From positions 6,510,001 through 6,574,000 of the forward strand of contig NC_091967.1 of NCBI RefSeq assembly GCF_036711975.1: a stretch of DNA of 64,000 bases. The letters are read 5' to 3'. This document shows positions 1 through 13,690 of this stretch, in pieces. The translations under genes were made by a program, and so were the position numbers. Source of the stretch: Onthophagus taurus. Lineage: Eukaryota; Arthropoda; Insecta; Coleoptera; Scarabaeidae. The notes below the pieces were generated by a model. The model was not told where the DNA came from. It made no database searches and worked only from the letters and a program-made list of their open reading frames with translations. Each line of letters begins with the position of its first letter. Positions within the stretch are counted from its first letter, which is position 1.

Positions 1-2353
1 TGATGAATATTTATCAACACAAAAATTAGCATCTGCTGGCCACGACACGCAATACGTCACCCGGAAAATTCATCAACCCCGCTGTCATCCGGGTAGAAAT
101 TTCAATATGAACTTGTTCCCTTTTCAAAAAAAAAAAAATTAATCGCGTCTCAGAAATATCTAGGTCTGTAAAACAAAGCCGTTTGAGTTATGTTCTAGCT
201 AGGTCATTAAAGGTTTTATTCAGATTGGTCATGGTAATCGTCCATTCGTTACAGATAAAGCCTAATTCTTGTATCGCATGCCGTTGAGCCGTTTATATTA
301 TGGCAAAGACATCGTTGGTGGAAAAACCGATGGTCCTAGTTGGATGACTTTAACTCTTATAAATAAGTAAAAAAAAGAAAAATAACAATACTAAAAGAAC
401 AACTTTTCTTTTAAACAGTGTGAGATGTAAGTTTTACTCTATGGAATCAATTTATCTCAATTATAGGGCCATTACGTTAATGTCTTAAGCTCCCCCTTTA
501 TGTAGGTTACCTTGAGTATTTTTCACGTTATCTTGTTCGGTTTAGTTAGAAAAATGCCGCATTAAATTTTAAAGAGTTTTATTTTAGTTTTGAAAATAAC
601 CACTTTGTTTAACACAAAAATACACTTAAAAGTATTGCGGAAGAATTTAGTTCGTACGTTTAAGTTAAGTTGTCTGAATTCAGGACTTTATAAGGTTTTT
701 GTGGTAAATTTAGCATTGAATAGGAAAAGTTTTTAATGGAAGTGGACAGATTTTTTCACAACCCTCTTGAAAGGTAGTACGGGTAGGAAATTCAGAATAA
801 ATAATTATTTGCCCTCCAGTAACGGTGTTAGCGACGTGCCGTGCACTCAGAGAGACGGAAAGCTTTCTCGTATAGCGAGGAAAACTTATGCATTAACCCT
901 CCGGGCTAACGACAAGACAGTTCGGGTGCAGCAGCACTAAAGATGTTTAAAATTCTGAAATACGCCGTATAATTAACGTACTAATTTAAATGTTCAAAAA
1001 CTTTGATTAGACCAAGGAAGTCTTAATAGATTAAAAAGTGCCGAGGTTTTATCCGAAACTTAGCCCCACAACACCAAGATGTGGTTATCCTTTGCTTTTA
1101 CGAAACTGCGTTTTTGCCTCGGAATATTTACCAATTTGCATCGCGAGATTAAACGTCCCAACTTAAGGCATTTAAAATTTAATTAAATCCAAGTAATCCC
1201 CCTTAAACTAAGTCTGGCTAGAGACGGATATTACGGTGATTTGTAATTTCCCGTTACCAACCGACCTCCGGCACCTTTACTCTCTCGCCGACCTCCTGGT
1301 TAATTAGCTACAAAATTAGTCACTCTGACATGTCCATGTGATGAGCCCAACAGACCTTGAAACCGAGATTTTCTTGGCAAGAGTTCTTGTAGAGGTGATG
1401 GCGAAACGAAATCTTGACTTTGATGCACTTTTTTTATGTCATTTAGTCCACATGGTCAGATATAAATATATGTGTGGGTGGGCTGGCACTTGTAAGATAA
1501 ACAAGAAAATCTGGAATATCTTAAAATTGAAAATAAAGGATAGAGATTAAGTAATGGAATGTTTTCGATATTATTAAAAGATATAAAAAAATATAAAATT
1601 CCATCGTTTGCGTGAAATCTTGTATTTAACACATAGCTTACTATTATTGTTGTTTATTGCATACATAATAATGTTCGATATTAATATTTAAAAATTACTT
1701 TTCTCGTTCCATAAATAGAAGCATCCAAGAATCCATGTATCTGCATGGAAATTGGATTAGATTAAGAAATTATTTCTTATTTCTGTTTTATTGCCCTAAA
1801 ACTCTTATTCTGTCATACATATTCTTCCTTACATTCCAGAAAAAAAATATCATTCTTTGTACCATTTTGTGTTTGCCAATATTTCGCAACCTTGCGAATA
1901 GAACCAACTATTTAGGATTCAGGTTGAGGTTTTGTTTATCGCAACTGCTCTAAATGAATTTGAGTGCTGATGATGTGATCTGTGTAAAAGTAACTTTATT
2001 TTTAAAGGGTCACATCATCTGCACATCCAACCGCTGTAACTTTAGCCTTTATGAGGCCTTAATAAGGCTGCCCAGAGTGGTCTATACGCAACATATTAAG
2101 GACAGCCTCTGGGAGTGCCTCTGATCTTGTTGTAGACCCAAGGGCGACGGTATCTTTAACGACGATTATATAGTCTATGAAGTGTTTTAATAAAAAGAGG
2201 AGACATCGAGAGGAACTAATCAGATTGCCCTATTTAGGTACCAAAGAACCCTATAAGATGTCTACTGGATGTAGTAAAGAAGACTTGAACGAAATATCAA
2301 GTGTGCTACATTTTTGGAAAGGAAGTTTTATGCACTTGTCGAATTTGCAAAAA
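1..2353. other. Intergenic or intronic AT-rich DNA, no gene seen
   Basis: Only short open frames without family resemblance or coherent splice sites are present. I see no RNA gene. The stretch from about 770 to 950 is richer in G+C than its surroundings but has no recognisable motif. Around 2,030-2,160 there are remnants that could be old transposon sequence, too degraded to name. Confidence 0.5.
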
Positions 2354-2358
2354 TATAT

Positions 2359-2700
2359 AGGGTGTTTCATTTAAAAAAATCATTTTTATGTCAATAACTG
2401 CTAAAATATTGCTTTGAGGGAAAGGTAACTTATTCCATCAAATTCTGCATAAAAAGTTGCTTTGGAAATGTTTTCACAGAAAGAAAGATTTATCAATAAG
2501 AAAAAAGTTATGACGACTTTTCGAAAATGCACTTTTTTGAAAAACACGCTGTATTTCTGAAATCGTAAAAGATATCGATATGCGGATTTCGCCATTAAGT
2601 TTCTTATAAAAATTGAGCCTCAGACACTGATATTATTTTTGCTGTATCTCTTATCGAAATAGGAGTTTCCCGTTAAAAGTGCCCAATTTGGACCACCCTG
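2359..2700. mobile_element. Possible degraded TA-flanked MITE
   Basis: The left edge reads TA followed by a GGGTG-type end (about 2,357-2,365) and the right edge reads CCACCCTG followed by TA (2,693-2,702). This matches the CAGGGTG...CACCCTG ends with TA duplication of three better preserved elements in this window. The interior holds no coding potential. The ends match imperfectly, so this is a tentative call. Confidence 0.35.
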
Positions 2701-2702
2701 TA

Positions 2703-3880
2703 CATTTATTAAGAGATGGTGGCTTTTATGAAAACTTTCCGCAACCCTTCAGCTTTAGATCGAACCAGAGAAAGCTATTGAGGTTAATGTTAAGGAAGAT
2801 CGGCTATGAAGTATATCTTAACAGTTGAGTAGTTCTTAGAATCATATCAGATGACATGATTCTAGTTACATATCCTGGTGTCCTCAACCTACCTCACCAT
2901 TATATGGGATGGACATTGATAATCGTGTGGATATACTGATGAGTTTGTAATTTCCATGTCATTACGATGTAAAAAATTTGGACGAGAACAAGGTATACAA
3001 GAAGAGAAGAGGTGGACGATAACAGATATTATTTATTATTTTGAACAAATATCAACAGCTCACTGCGGTGGCCTACTTCACCACAATGATAGCAAAACCC
3101 AACCCAACCCAACCTATATCATAACTAAGCTGCAACTTACTACCATAATTCTTCTGTATCATTAACTTAATCGAGGTCGCTTGCGGCCGAGGCAAATATA
3201 TTAAACCATTGTATTGGTGTGTATAAAGTTGGGTCTTTTTATTGACCAAGAATACGGTAACATCAGTTGTTTTCAGTTTTGCTTTTAAGAGATGAGGCAA
3301 GTACTCGCAGCTTGTACATCTTTGGCCAAGGCTTCCTGAACATCATGTTCTCTTCTTTTGATATTAACGATTTTCTGGAATTTATTCAACAAATTTGTTT
3401 CATCCTAGGCATGAAAATTCTTTATATTATACCAAGCCAGCGATTGTTGAAGATCTCGAAGGAATGTTTCGGATATAATATTTTGCCCTTCGGATATTTT
3501 TTGATAGAGAAAATCTTTTGGTTTCTTTACCCTTTAAAGTGTGACTTTGAAAAAACATAAAAAACCAATATTGATATGAAAGTGGTAAGATTAAAAATAA
3601 TTTCATTTTTTTTAACGCCATTACATTAATGTCTCTAATTTTAAACCAATTATTCTTAGAATTTATTTATAATAACATTGAAAGTGATCCCATATAATAA
3701 CAGTTATTAAAGTAATTGCGTACATTTTCTCAATTTTGATTTATATGAATACTAAAAAATTGATAAGGTTGTATTGTTTCCATTGAGGATATGAAATTGT
3801 AATATGAATAATAAATGCGAGGGACGTGCAACGATCGCAAGTGAAGAGAGCCATAAAAAAATTTTCGCGCAGGTTTCCAA
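2703..3880. other. Non-coding stretch with one repeat fragment
   Basis: No supported gene. A short G+C-rich motif (GGTCGCTTGCGGCCGAGG, about 3,175-3,192) resembles the arms of the GCCTCGC inverted repeats at 53.1-53.4 kb and 62.1-62.2 kb, so an old fragment of that family may sit here. The simple run of CCCAA/CCAAC near 3,097-3,115 is a microsatellite. Confidence 0.4.
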
Positions 3881-3924
3881 ATAATGGATCGTAGACATCG
3901 GCTAACGCTGAGGGAACCCAAAAC

Positions 3925-4377
3925 AGTCGAACATTGCCTGCTGCCCGACTCGGTTCAGCGCCTGCTCTAACTCCTGCTGAACCTACTACGGTCGGAGTGA
4001 TAGGAGGAGTACCAAGCGCGTGTAGCCACCGGAGAAAAAAATAGAGCGACGCGACCTAAAATAATTGAAAAATTGACCCTTCCATTCGGTGCGGAAACTA
4101 AAGTGTTAACATTTTCGCAACCGGTCGATTAAACAAAATTAATAAAATAAGGGAAAAGTTTAATTAAAAAAGCGCAATAAAAAAAAAAAGATGAATGAAA
4201 GAAATTAAACCGTAATAGTGCTTCTGGAAAATAAAAGAATACAGAAATAAAAACAAATCGAGTGAAATTATGTTTTGGTTTTTGAATGAATGAATTCAGT
4301 GCGTCATGGACACAGTTGGAGGATGAGGGAGTCAATCGGAAATAAGAAACAAACTAACGGGCCGAGAACGACATAAG
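3925..4377 (+). other. Candidate untranslated first exon ending in a strong donor
   Basis: The stretch is richer in G+C than its surroundings and ends with AAG followed by GTAAGT at 4,378, a near-consensus 5' splice site. No long open frame is present. It could be a non-coding leader exon, conceivably for the 5-HT7 gene whose first visible exon begins after an acceptor at 42,781, but such a link would need a very long intron and is speculative. A chance donor is an equally good explanation. Confidence 0.2.
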
Positions 4378-4378
4378 G

Positions 4379-6222
4379 TAAGTCCGAAGTAAACAAATCT
4401 ACGGAAAGATACGTTTTTAAATTTTCCAAGGCGATTTCCATTGGCGTTGTTTTTACATCGGCTACCGGTTCGACTGATTTATCGGGAGTCTTAATCTGGT
4501 AATTGCATCGTTAACGAAATTATGGGCAATTAATTTTTTAATCTCGCTTGAAACGTTCGAGTTGAAAAAACTAAAAGAAAAATAGAGTAAAATAAAAATG
4601 TGAAAATTTACTTATTTATATATTTTTTTATTATCTGGCACATCTTTTTTTTTGCTACACCTCCAAATTAAATTAACAAACAATTATTATAATAAATTAT
4701 TAGAAACCAGACATTAGTACATTTAACATGAACGAGGAGTTGTTTGCTATAGATTACGATAACGCGTTTCGAACGAATGTAAATATTTGTTTTATGAGAT
4801 GAGTAGGTAGTACTTTACTGATGAATTTCTATGGTTTTTAACATAAGCGTAGAATTGAGATGATGAATTCAATTGAAGAACAAGTCGCAAGAAATATAAT
4901 TAGTAGTTTTGAAATTTAGTCATTTTTACTTTTACCACATCTTGATTAAAGTTACCCTAGGGATAAACACAACTTCTAGTTAATGAGAGTGCTTAAAACA
5001 GCTATAACAATGGCCATAGCCATAATCCCTTGGATAGCTTACATCAATACCTAGGAGGAGAGGTCTAGGAAACATCAAGGACAACACATTTCATTTCATA
5101 ACTTAATCTCTTATGAAGTTAGGGTTTTTTGATTTTTAAATTGGATCTAAAGATAAAGTCTCCCTTACATACAATCCAAATAGTTAATTATTAATAAGCT
5201 GTATACTTTTATTTTAATCAAGATCTTTCTTACTATACCTTTGTCATTACTGGTTTGTTTAGTGTCTTATTTAATTGCTCATTAACGTAGATTCGCTGAG
5301 TACTATTACTCTCATATGATGCTAAGTGATGACGGGTTATTGTAGACTCCCCTACCACGAATTTGAGTATAAATGTTTTCAAGGAGGAACACATAAAACT
5401 TAATGGTACGAAATACCACACAAGAAGGATTTGAAACTTAATAGCATGTCCCAAAAATTATTAAGGTACTAATGTGGAGGTTGTTCTATTACAAGTTTTT
5501 GTTACTTGTTTGTAGCGACTAATATTGAAACTGAAAAAAAGCCATATTATGAAGGGGTTTTAAACAAAAAAAACTCTTTGTGAGTGGGGGTGTCGTGAAG
5601 TGTCTTGGTTGGCAACGACAAGCCTCTTACAGAGCATCTCTCTGGTGTAGAGCGAAAAATAATCACTTTTTACAAACATCAACAGGTTTGGTGCCGTCTC
5701 TAAATGAGTCGACTTCAGTAAAACCGCTGCCACTAGAACCAATATTTCGGCTTTCCTCATTTTTAGTCTGAAGGACTCCTAACTATTCCAATTATAGCAA
5801 AACAAATTTTTTGAGGGCGAACTCATTATTTTAAAAACGTAATTTTTTTCATAAAAAACTTTGTTAAAGTTCTGTTGAATCAGGAACCTACACCGCGATA
5901 ATTCCCCAAAATCATTATATATAGTCAGACATATCTTCTTGGAAAAGCGACAACCAGGGGGTAAATTTCAGATCTTTCTAATTACTCCAAAACTTTCTAC
6001 GCTGTTAATTACGTGATACTACTTGCAGTAATTGATATACTCGATTGGATCTTTCGAGCATAAAATGATTGGATATGAAGTCAAGGATACCAATCGTCGA
6101 CTTGATCTCCAATAATCTGGCTTGTGTGAATTACCTGGTGTTTCTCAAACTTTTATCTTGACACTCTAATTATTTTGTGTCTCCACCCGCATTATTACAT
6201 ATAAAGAAACTTTAAGATATTT
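4379..6222. other. Non-coding stretch
   Basis: No supported gene, RNA or mobile element. Open frames near 5,233-5,454 and 5,560-5,771 are short, overlap on opposite strands and have no recognisable domain. Confidence 0.5.
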
Positions 6223-6543
6223 AAAATCGTAACTTCTATATTTAAAGATATGACGAAATGATCTGCAACATACTAAATATGTACAACTTAAATATGCTTC
6301 AAATTGCTTTTTACATCATACTGATATCTCAATTAATTTCAGAGATACGATTTTTTTTCAATTTCTTTTAATCTAACATCTGTGATTATGTTTACGCAGA
6401 GTTGCTTTCAAAAAATCGAAACTTTACATGTAAAGATATGACGAAATAATCTTTAACACACTAAATACCACTTAAATTTGCTTCAAATTGCATTTTACAT
6501 CATATTAATATCTCAATTTATTTAAGAGATACGATTTTTTGAA
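6223..6543. repeat. Two-copy tandem duplication, period about 189 bp
   Basis: Copy one (about 6,223-6,358) and copy two (about 6,412-6,543) share an ordered series of motifs: AAAATCG, AAAGATATGACGAAAT, GCTTCAAATTGC, TTTTACATCATA and GAGATACGATTTTTT. Divergence is moderate, with small indels, so the duplication is not recent. No coding content. Confidence 0.75.
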
Positions 6544-6545
6544 GA

Positions 6546-9190
6546 TTAATTACTTCTTTGCTTAGAGCGGTGAGGTTCACCAAGTCAAACTTATTACAGT
6601 CCTAATAATGGTCTTTAAAACTCAGTCCCTTCATGTTGATACACTTTTTTTTCAAGATTGTACCTACATAACAATTATCACAACCCAAACAATCAATCTT
6701 GGGGACAAGGTTTAATTGAAGATTTCTTCCGAATTAGAAACATTCTTTAAACGTTTTGAGGTATATTTCGCAAATTTCAAGAGATAATCGCACAAGAGCT
6801 TGCCAAATTATCAGCTACACCTAGATTGAAGATAAGCTTCGGAATCATGATTTAGTTATGAGACAAAAAAAATTATTACTCGATTTTCTGATCACCAAGA
6901 AATCCAGAAAAGAACTGTTAGAGTTGAGAACATTTAATTCTTTTTGCACTAATAGTAATCTAAAAATAAGAATTGCACATCTACATGTTATTAAGCTGCC
7001 TAAGACACAATCAATGAGGATATTCGCAAAAATTGGGCTGAGAGAGCTTTTTTTTGTAAAACCAAAGATCCCAAAAAACTGAGAACATAACTGAAAGGCA
7101 AGATAAAGTTCTTGAGATCTACTTAATTGAAGAAGTGAGGTTTAACTATCTTAAATTGTGTTGAAAAATATATAGTTATGTTACTGGAAGATTGTTGTAA
7201 TTAACTCAAAATTGTTATAATTATTATATATTTTTTTGAAATACTAAAAAAATTGCAATATTAAATACGGGAATTATTCTTTTAAACGAAATTAACCGCT
7301 ACATGTCACCAGTCAAGTCCATGTGAGAAACATTCTTAAAAGCAATCTTATTGAGTTCACGTGCAACAATGTAACCGTCCTTGTAAATGAATCACGCTAT
7401 GCACATTAATTAAATATTTATTCTAATTTCATATTTCTTTTTAAATCAATTACGTTTTTTAAATTATTTCGAATTACTTTTAAACGATTCAAAATGATTC
7501 TGAATGTTGACCTTGTTTTGGATGAAATCTTGTAATTTTAGTAATTATAACCTAACCTGAAAATAAAAAGTTATATACTCTTATTATTGGGCAAACATAA
7601 ATATTAAAATAAATATAAATATAAGTGTTTGATGAAAAATAATTATAAAGCGCTTGCCTTGAAATTTTTGGAATGAGTTCTAATTAAAACCTTAAAACTT
7701 CCCTAAATCAACAAGGTTTTTCCCTCAGCCCGTTTTAATTTCGTATAATAAACTCAGACCCTCATTCAATTAAGATAAAGCTTTTAAGAAGGAAACTTTT
7801 TTTAAGCTTTAATCCATTTGCGTAATGAAATTGTTTCCCATAAATAATTACATAAATATATTGTATCGCATTAATTTTATATAAATTTAAATGAATCCCG
7901 TTTTAATATTCAATATCTCATTTAAAGTCACTCATAAACAACAAATAATTTTCCAGATTAACAATAACGTGTTATGTTGATATATTAATATTAATATCTT
8001 CGATATGAAAGTAGATTACAATTTTAAAATTTAAATTCTTTTTTAATAATAATATTTTCTGTTGTGTTAGTGTTTACTATTTAAACAAAATTATTCAAAA
8101 CTTACACGTGTATATCGAGAATAAATAAATTAATATGATGCAATTTTTACTACACGCGTAGATATAAATATTTCCATTCTAAATTCCATAATTCCTACCT
8201 TTTCTGATTACTGTTCAACTAATACGCGTTGTTTAAATCCAACGTTTATCATTTATTTGATATTACCCAGGAAGCGTATTATTTGAAATTTGAATATTGG
8301 TCTCATTTAATATTCCAATATTAACAAAGTATTGTTTTTTTGATTCGCATGCATTCATATGTATAGAATGTGGTGAATTATTTAATAAAAATAGTTTGAA
8401 ATCCAAATATGTACAGAGAGGCAAGTTCTCTATTTATATTTTATGTGTGTATAATAAAATATAAACATAAAAGCACATCTGCATTATGAATAGAACTAAG
8501 TAACTTTTAGTTTTCTGTTATAAAAAGATTGTTGGATTATTTATTCTCGTCTCGACAATTTTAAACGCTGCGCGATAAAACCTTCAAGTTATTTAACTTG
8601 GAAACCTTTTGTAATAAAAGTGTTAGGGCTCACGTCGACATTACGATTCGATCTAATGTATATTTAATTATACACAATGTTCATGTTTTTGTAATGAACT
8701 CGCCTGTATAAGTTTGGATCGATTCGTCTTGTTATTATGATTGGTAATTTTGATACAATAATGTTTTATAAATTTCGTATTACAATTTTATGAATTGAAT
8801 CAATATTTCTGCGGAAAGTTCATATTAAACTATTTAATGTGGTGTTTTGTGATTATAAATTGGATGATCCAATATCTTTATAGCTCTAAATAAATAAATA
8901 TATATCATATTATTTCATTAAACTTATTGTTAGTGGCATTTTATTGAATAAAATGTCCGAATTGACACATACACAGGTAAAACTGATGGACGTATCAAAA
9001 ATAAATGTAAACAAATGTCGAACGCGTTGTGTAATTGTATATTTTTCCAATGCGCATCTGTTTCGTTGCATTCAGGTTAAACGCGGTGCGAATAGTGGGA
9101 AATCGATCGTTTTTACGTAGTTTATTGTATTCCGATGACGTATACACTCCTTTCCATGCGGTACATTTATTATTAAAAACGACTTCTAAA
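6546..9190. other. AT-rich stretch, no gene seen
   Basis: Long A/T-dominated sequence. The frame near 6,858-7,082 has no family resemblance, lies in low-complexity sequence and is not flanked by good splice sites. No RNA gene or mobile element recognised. Confidence 0.5.
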
Positions 9191-9193
9191 AGC

Positions 9194-9990
9194 ATAACGA
9201 ATCATAAATTATTCCAACGTCGAGATTTAAATTATATATTTTCTCATAATTGATCAAACTATATAATACATTACTCAAGGAAATTAGTCCGCTAACAATA
9301 TCTACTATGCAAAGATGATATTTGACATAATACTTTCTTTGCATTAGAGTTCTTTCAACAAATAACAAATTTTAATTAAAATAAAATAACAGAGCTAACT
9401 AACACTAGCACTAGAATTAACACTAGATCTACAACTAGAAACATTCGGATTTTGCCGAACGTTTTTTAAGACGGCTAGTGTTAGTTCAATAAAAATATAT
9501 AACAATCTAACACTTAACAACAATTAAAAGTGGAACTAGCACTAGACCTAGAACTAGAAACATTCGAGTTTAGCCCTCTAGTTTTAGATTTATAAAAAAT
9601 ATACAACAATCTTACGCTGAATAACAAGTAAAACTAGAACTAGCACTAGCATTAGAACTAACACTAGACCTAAAACTAGAAATGTTCGGGTTTAGCCGTT
9701 CGACTATTAAGACGGCTAAATCCGAATGTTTCTAATTCTAGTTTTAGTTTAATGAAAAAAATATAACAATCTAACGCTGAATAACAACTAAAACTAGAAC
9801 TAACACTAGCATTAGAACTAACACTGGACTTACAACTAGAAACATTCTGGTTTTATGAAAAATAATATCTGGTTTAATGGAAAATATACAACAATCTAAC
9901 GCTGAATAAACAACTAAAGCTGCATAACGAATCATAAATTATGCTAACGTCGAGATTTAAATTATTTTCTCATAATCGATCAAACTATAT
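9194..9990. repeat. CTAG-rich palindromic repeat cluster with flanking direct repeats
   Basis: Between 9,390 and 9,920 there are several degenerate copies of a unit built from ACTAGAACTAACACTAG, then AGAAACATTCGGGTTTAGCC, a short palindrome around TTTAAGACGGCTAAA, and its reverse complement, followed by ATATAACAATCTAACGCTGAATAACAA. The cluster is bracketed by a direct repeat of about 75 bp beginning GCATAACGAATCATAAATTA, at about 9,194-9,268 and 9,921-9,990. No coding content. The structure fits a fold-back MITE family amplified locally. Confidence 0.75.
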
Positions 9991-12900
9991 AATACGATAC
10001 ATTGAAAAGAGTTTGTTCGATATAATGAAATATTTACATCTTACTATTACGTACGATTCACGTTTCTTTACTAATTGAAGATAATCACGAGTTTTTTTTT
10101 GTAGTAAAAATAGTATGGTGAGGTGTTGAATTTTTTTATTCATGTTATTTTGATTATAACTTATCTACTAATAAACACCTTTATATTTCTTTTTACTATT
10201 TTAGGTTATCGTACTATGTTTTTCAATTATATTAATTTATTACTTACAAAGTTAATTTTAAAATTACTTTGTTGTTCGTTTAAAGAAATTTCCGATAACA
10301 GTTCCGTTTTAAACTTAACTGTAACACCAATAACAAAATTTTTGTATGCACGTCATATATGTAAATGTTATGGCAGCTAGTAATTACAGAAAAATTTAAA
10401 TACAAACTATTAATGTTACTTGCCTATTTCTGTGCAGATTAGGTGTATTTAAATTTTTTTTTGGTTTGTTTATGTGAAACCTGTCTATTTTTAAGTACAT
10501 TAAAAATAGGAATAGGAAAATTAGGTTTAGCCACTTATTTACAGTTTACAGTAGTCATTAAACAAACGATTTTTTGCTACGATTTAAAATTTATCCTGAT
10601 AGTAACGGAGTTATCCGGTGTACGTATATATTCAATAAATTTTTACGAATCCAATGTAATTAATGCAAAACACGAACGTTAAACTACAGATTCGCACGAC
10701 CACTAATTGGATAAACACGCCAAAATTGATATTCGTTTACAACAATTCAAATAACTTCCCAAATAGTTCGTAAACTGAGCTAATAATGTAATATGATAAA
10801 TACAATAGACACAGTGCTAGCTGATTATAAGATACAGCTATTTTTATCCCTTTATTTTATTAATTTTTAATTAATTACTTTTTTAACTGGACCCAAAATT
10901 TACTTTAATTATGTAATCGCGTAATGATTACATGCAAGGAAACTCTGGGATGATTACGACTACGTGATAGAACATTTAGATACCAATTCCAATACTGTAG
11001 GAATAGATGCCGTCTACGAGTCTAATCCATCGAGTAACATAACTCAAGCATTGAAAATAAACGACAGCGGTCACGATGAAAAGATAATCTTTGATCTTGG
11101 AAAAGATCAAACGATGTGATATCATATTCACTTTTATCTCATTGTTAATCCTTGGCAACCTATGAGATGTAACATTAGAAAATTAAGAATTTAACATTTA
11201 AAAAATGCTTTTTTGTTCTTCGTCACTTTCGTTTAAGAAGAGTTTTCTGAACTGATTTTAACAACTTTTAGATAATTTTTTTTTTCTTTTTTACTTCTTC
11301 CGTCAATCTTGTTTAAGGTTAGTTTTAAGAGTCTAAATTAAATGATAAAAATTTTGTATACTCGAGCTTTGATTAAATTCTGCGAATCTTAAACATCAAA
11401 TTCAGAATAATCTCCAAGGAATAACTACGTTTTCGCTTCTGTAACTTTTAGAAAAGGTTTCCCGAGATTGGGAAAAATGAAAGAAAGTTTATTTCGTCGT
11501 TCGCCGGAGGTTGCTCACAGTTTCCATGTCCACTATTCCGTGACCCTCTTGAAAGAATAAAGAAAACATTGACAATGTTGAAAGCACTGAGCTGGATGAC
11601 AGTCCATTTAAGGTTCATTTACAATGTGTTGCAGCTACTCGTATATAGTTGGGTTTTCGTTTCTTTTTGTCAGAACTGAAACATATTGACCGAAACATAT
11701 ATAACTTGGAACGCGTTGAGCTCTCAATAGTTTCCTACAACGAATTCCTTTTTCTGTATATAAAAGCTCGATTACTTTGAATGAGTTTACTAAAATATTT
11801 GTACTTACATACAAACACGTATAATATAGTTAAACATTCTTTTAAAATTATTACCCCGAAAAAGCTATAAACTGCCATTAACACTTGCAATAATATTTAT
11901 TATTTTAAACCTCAATACAAGCTGGTTTGGTTTTAACATAAACAGATTTTACATTCGTGATTTACATTTACACCACAACCGTTTCTAAAGTTTAAAGTAG
12001 GTTAATTCTATTTCAGACTTAAATTTTGTTACCAGCAAGATCGAAGATGTAAAAATTGCAATTTTGATAAATTCTGGGTGTAGAGGCGAGCGAGATAAAT
12101 TGAATGAAACCCTCATCATTTCTTGTGGAAGATGAATTGCCGAATCCGATAAAAACGCTGAATCGGCGCGTGAAAAATGCGTTCATTAAATAAAAGGTGA
12201 CCAATCAATTAAATTCATCAAATTGAAGTGTCGTTGATATAAATAATCAAAAAAAACCTTTTGCGATCAATACAATTTAAATTGAAAATCTGTCCACCCT
12301 TAAATAAACGTTCTTGTGAACGAAGGGAGGTGTTTTTATGAAAATTTCGGGGAACGTTTTAATTCAATTTCGTGTAACATCGAATTTCATCGGACGTGAA
12401 CGGAATAATTCCGAATAATTATAAAGCAATAATGATTTTGAAACGTCACGTTTTCAAACTTCCCCGTCCACGTCAAGAGCTTTGCAAGTTTGTGTACATT
12501 TGCGGAAGTACATACATAGATGCCGTGAAGTAATAACGTTCAGTGAAAAGTGCACTGTCGTTTGACACGTCCATCAAAATTTGTTATTCACCAACGTTGA
12601 TTAAAAGTGTATGACACACAGTGTATGACACAGAGTATTCCAGCACCATCCGGTCCGTTCGAATTAAAATTGCTTTTAGTATCGCGTCGTTCACGTGCGC
12701 ATCGACGTGATATTGTAACTATGACGAAATTGTACTGTATGTGTGATGTTTTGGTTTGTACTGTTCCCAAAATAATGTCAAACTTTACTTATAAGCAATT
12801 TGTAAAAATTACTTATAATCATTTCGTAAATAACAAACAACTCAAATATTAAGAAATTCCAATTATATATCGTCTAAACTTGAATGAAATCTATTCATTA
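9991..12900. other. AT-rich stretch, no gene seen
   Basis: Open frames at 10,123-10,380 and 10,443-10,682 are rich in Phe, Leu, Ile and Asn, as expected from translated AT-rich DNA, and have no splice or domain support. A small local duplication (GTATGACACA) occurs near 12,608-12,632. Nothing else recognised. Confidence 0.5.
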
Positions 12901-12901
12901 A

Positions 12902-13690
12902 TCAAGGAAATAAGGCCACTAACAATATCTACTATGCAAACAATCTGATGCTGAATAACAATTAAAACTAGAGTTAACACTAGATCTAGAAAGTTTCGGG
13001 TTTAGTCGTGCGTCTTCAGACACACACTAACAACTAAAACTAGAACTAACAGTAGCATTAATAGAACCAACACTGGTTTAGCCGCACGTCTCTTAAGAGA
13101 GGTGCGGCTAAACCCGAATGTTTGTAGTTCTTGGTCTAGTGTTAGTTCTAGTTTCAGTTCAATAAAAATATATAACAAATTAACGCTGAATAACAATTAA
13201 TAAACAACTAGAGTTAACAAACTAAATAACAAAACTAGAGTTAATACTGGACCTAGAACTAAAAAGTTTCGAAATTTGCGATTCGAGGTTCATCGTATTA
13301 ATGTTAAAAATAATCAACCAGTGGTTTACGATGAGAAATGTTTAGTAAACAAAATGCGACACTGTTTCAGCTCAATTGTTTTTATTTCAGAAAACAAATG
13401 AACAACGAATAACACTTGAATTTTTTTAAATGGCAATGTTAGGCTCATTTGATAGAGATTACTTTTCTCTTTACAATGATGTAAAATTTTTGTACCCTTA
13501 CATCAGAAAATTTTTGAAATAGAAACACCTACAAATAAAAGACCTAAAAATAGAAACATTCGAGTTTAGCCCTCTTAAGAGACGTGCGGCTAAACCCGAA
13601 ACTTTCTAGTTCTAGGTCTAGTGTTAGTTCTAGTATTACTTCAATAAAAAATATACAATAATCTAACGCTGAATAATAATTAAAATTAAA
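12902..13690. repeat. Second CTAG-rich palindromic repeat cluster
   Basis: The cluster starts with AAGGCCACTAACAATATC, a motif also present near 9,285, and contains units with the arms GGTTTAGCCGCACGTCTC and its complement on either side of TTAAG (about 13,076-13,120 and 13,560-13,605). Each unit ends with the ATATAACAA/TAACGCTGAATAACAA tail. Between the units, about 13,372-13,525, sits a fragment of a different element, listed separately. Confidence 0.75.
13372..13525. mobile_element. Fragment of the 774-bp fold-back element
   Basis: This stretch matches one arm of the complete fold-back element at 58,519-59,292 (compare about 58,637-58,800). Shared stretches include TTTTTATTTCAGAAAACAAA, CGAATAACACTTGAA and GGCTCATTTGATAGAGAT. 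The TA-flanked terminus is absent here, so this is an internal fragment, apparently embedded in the palindromic repeat cluster. Confidence 0.7.

Noticed and set aside
10123..10682. Two consecutive hydrophobic frames on the plus strand
   Set aside because: Rich in Phe, Leu, Ile and Asn codons as expected by chance. No conserved motif.
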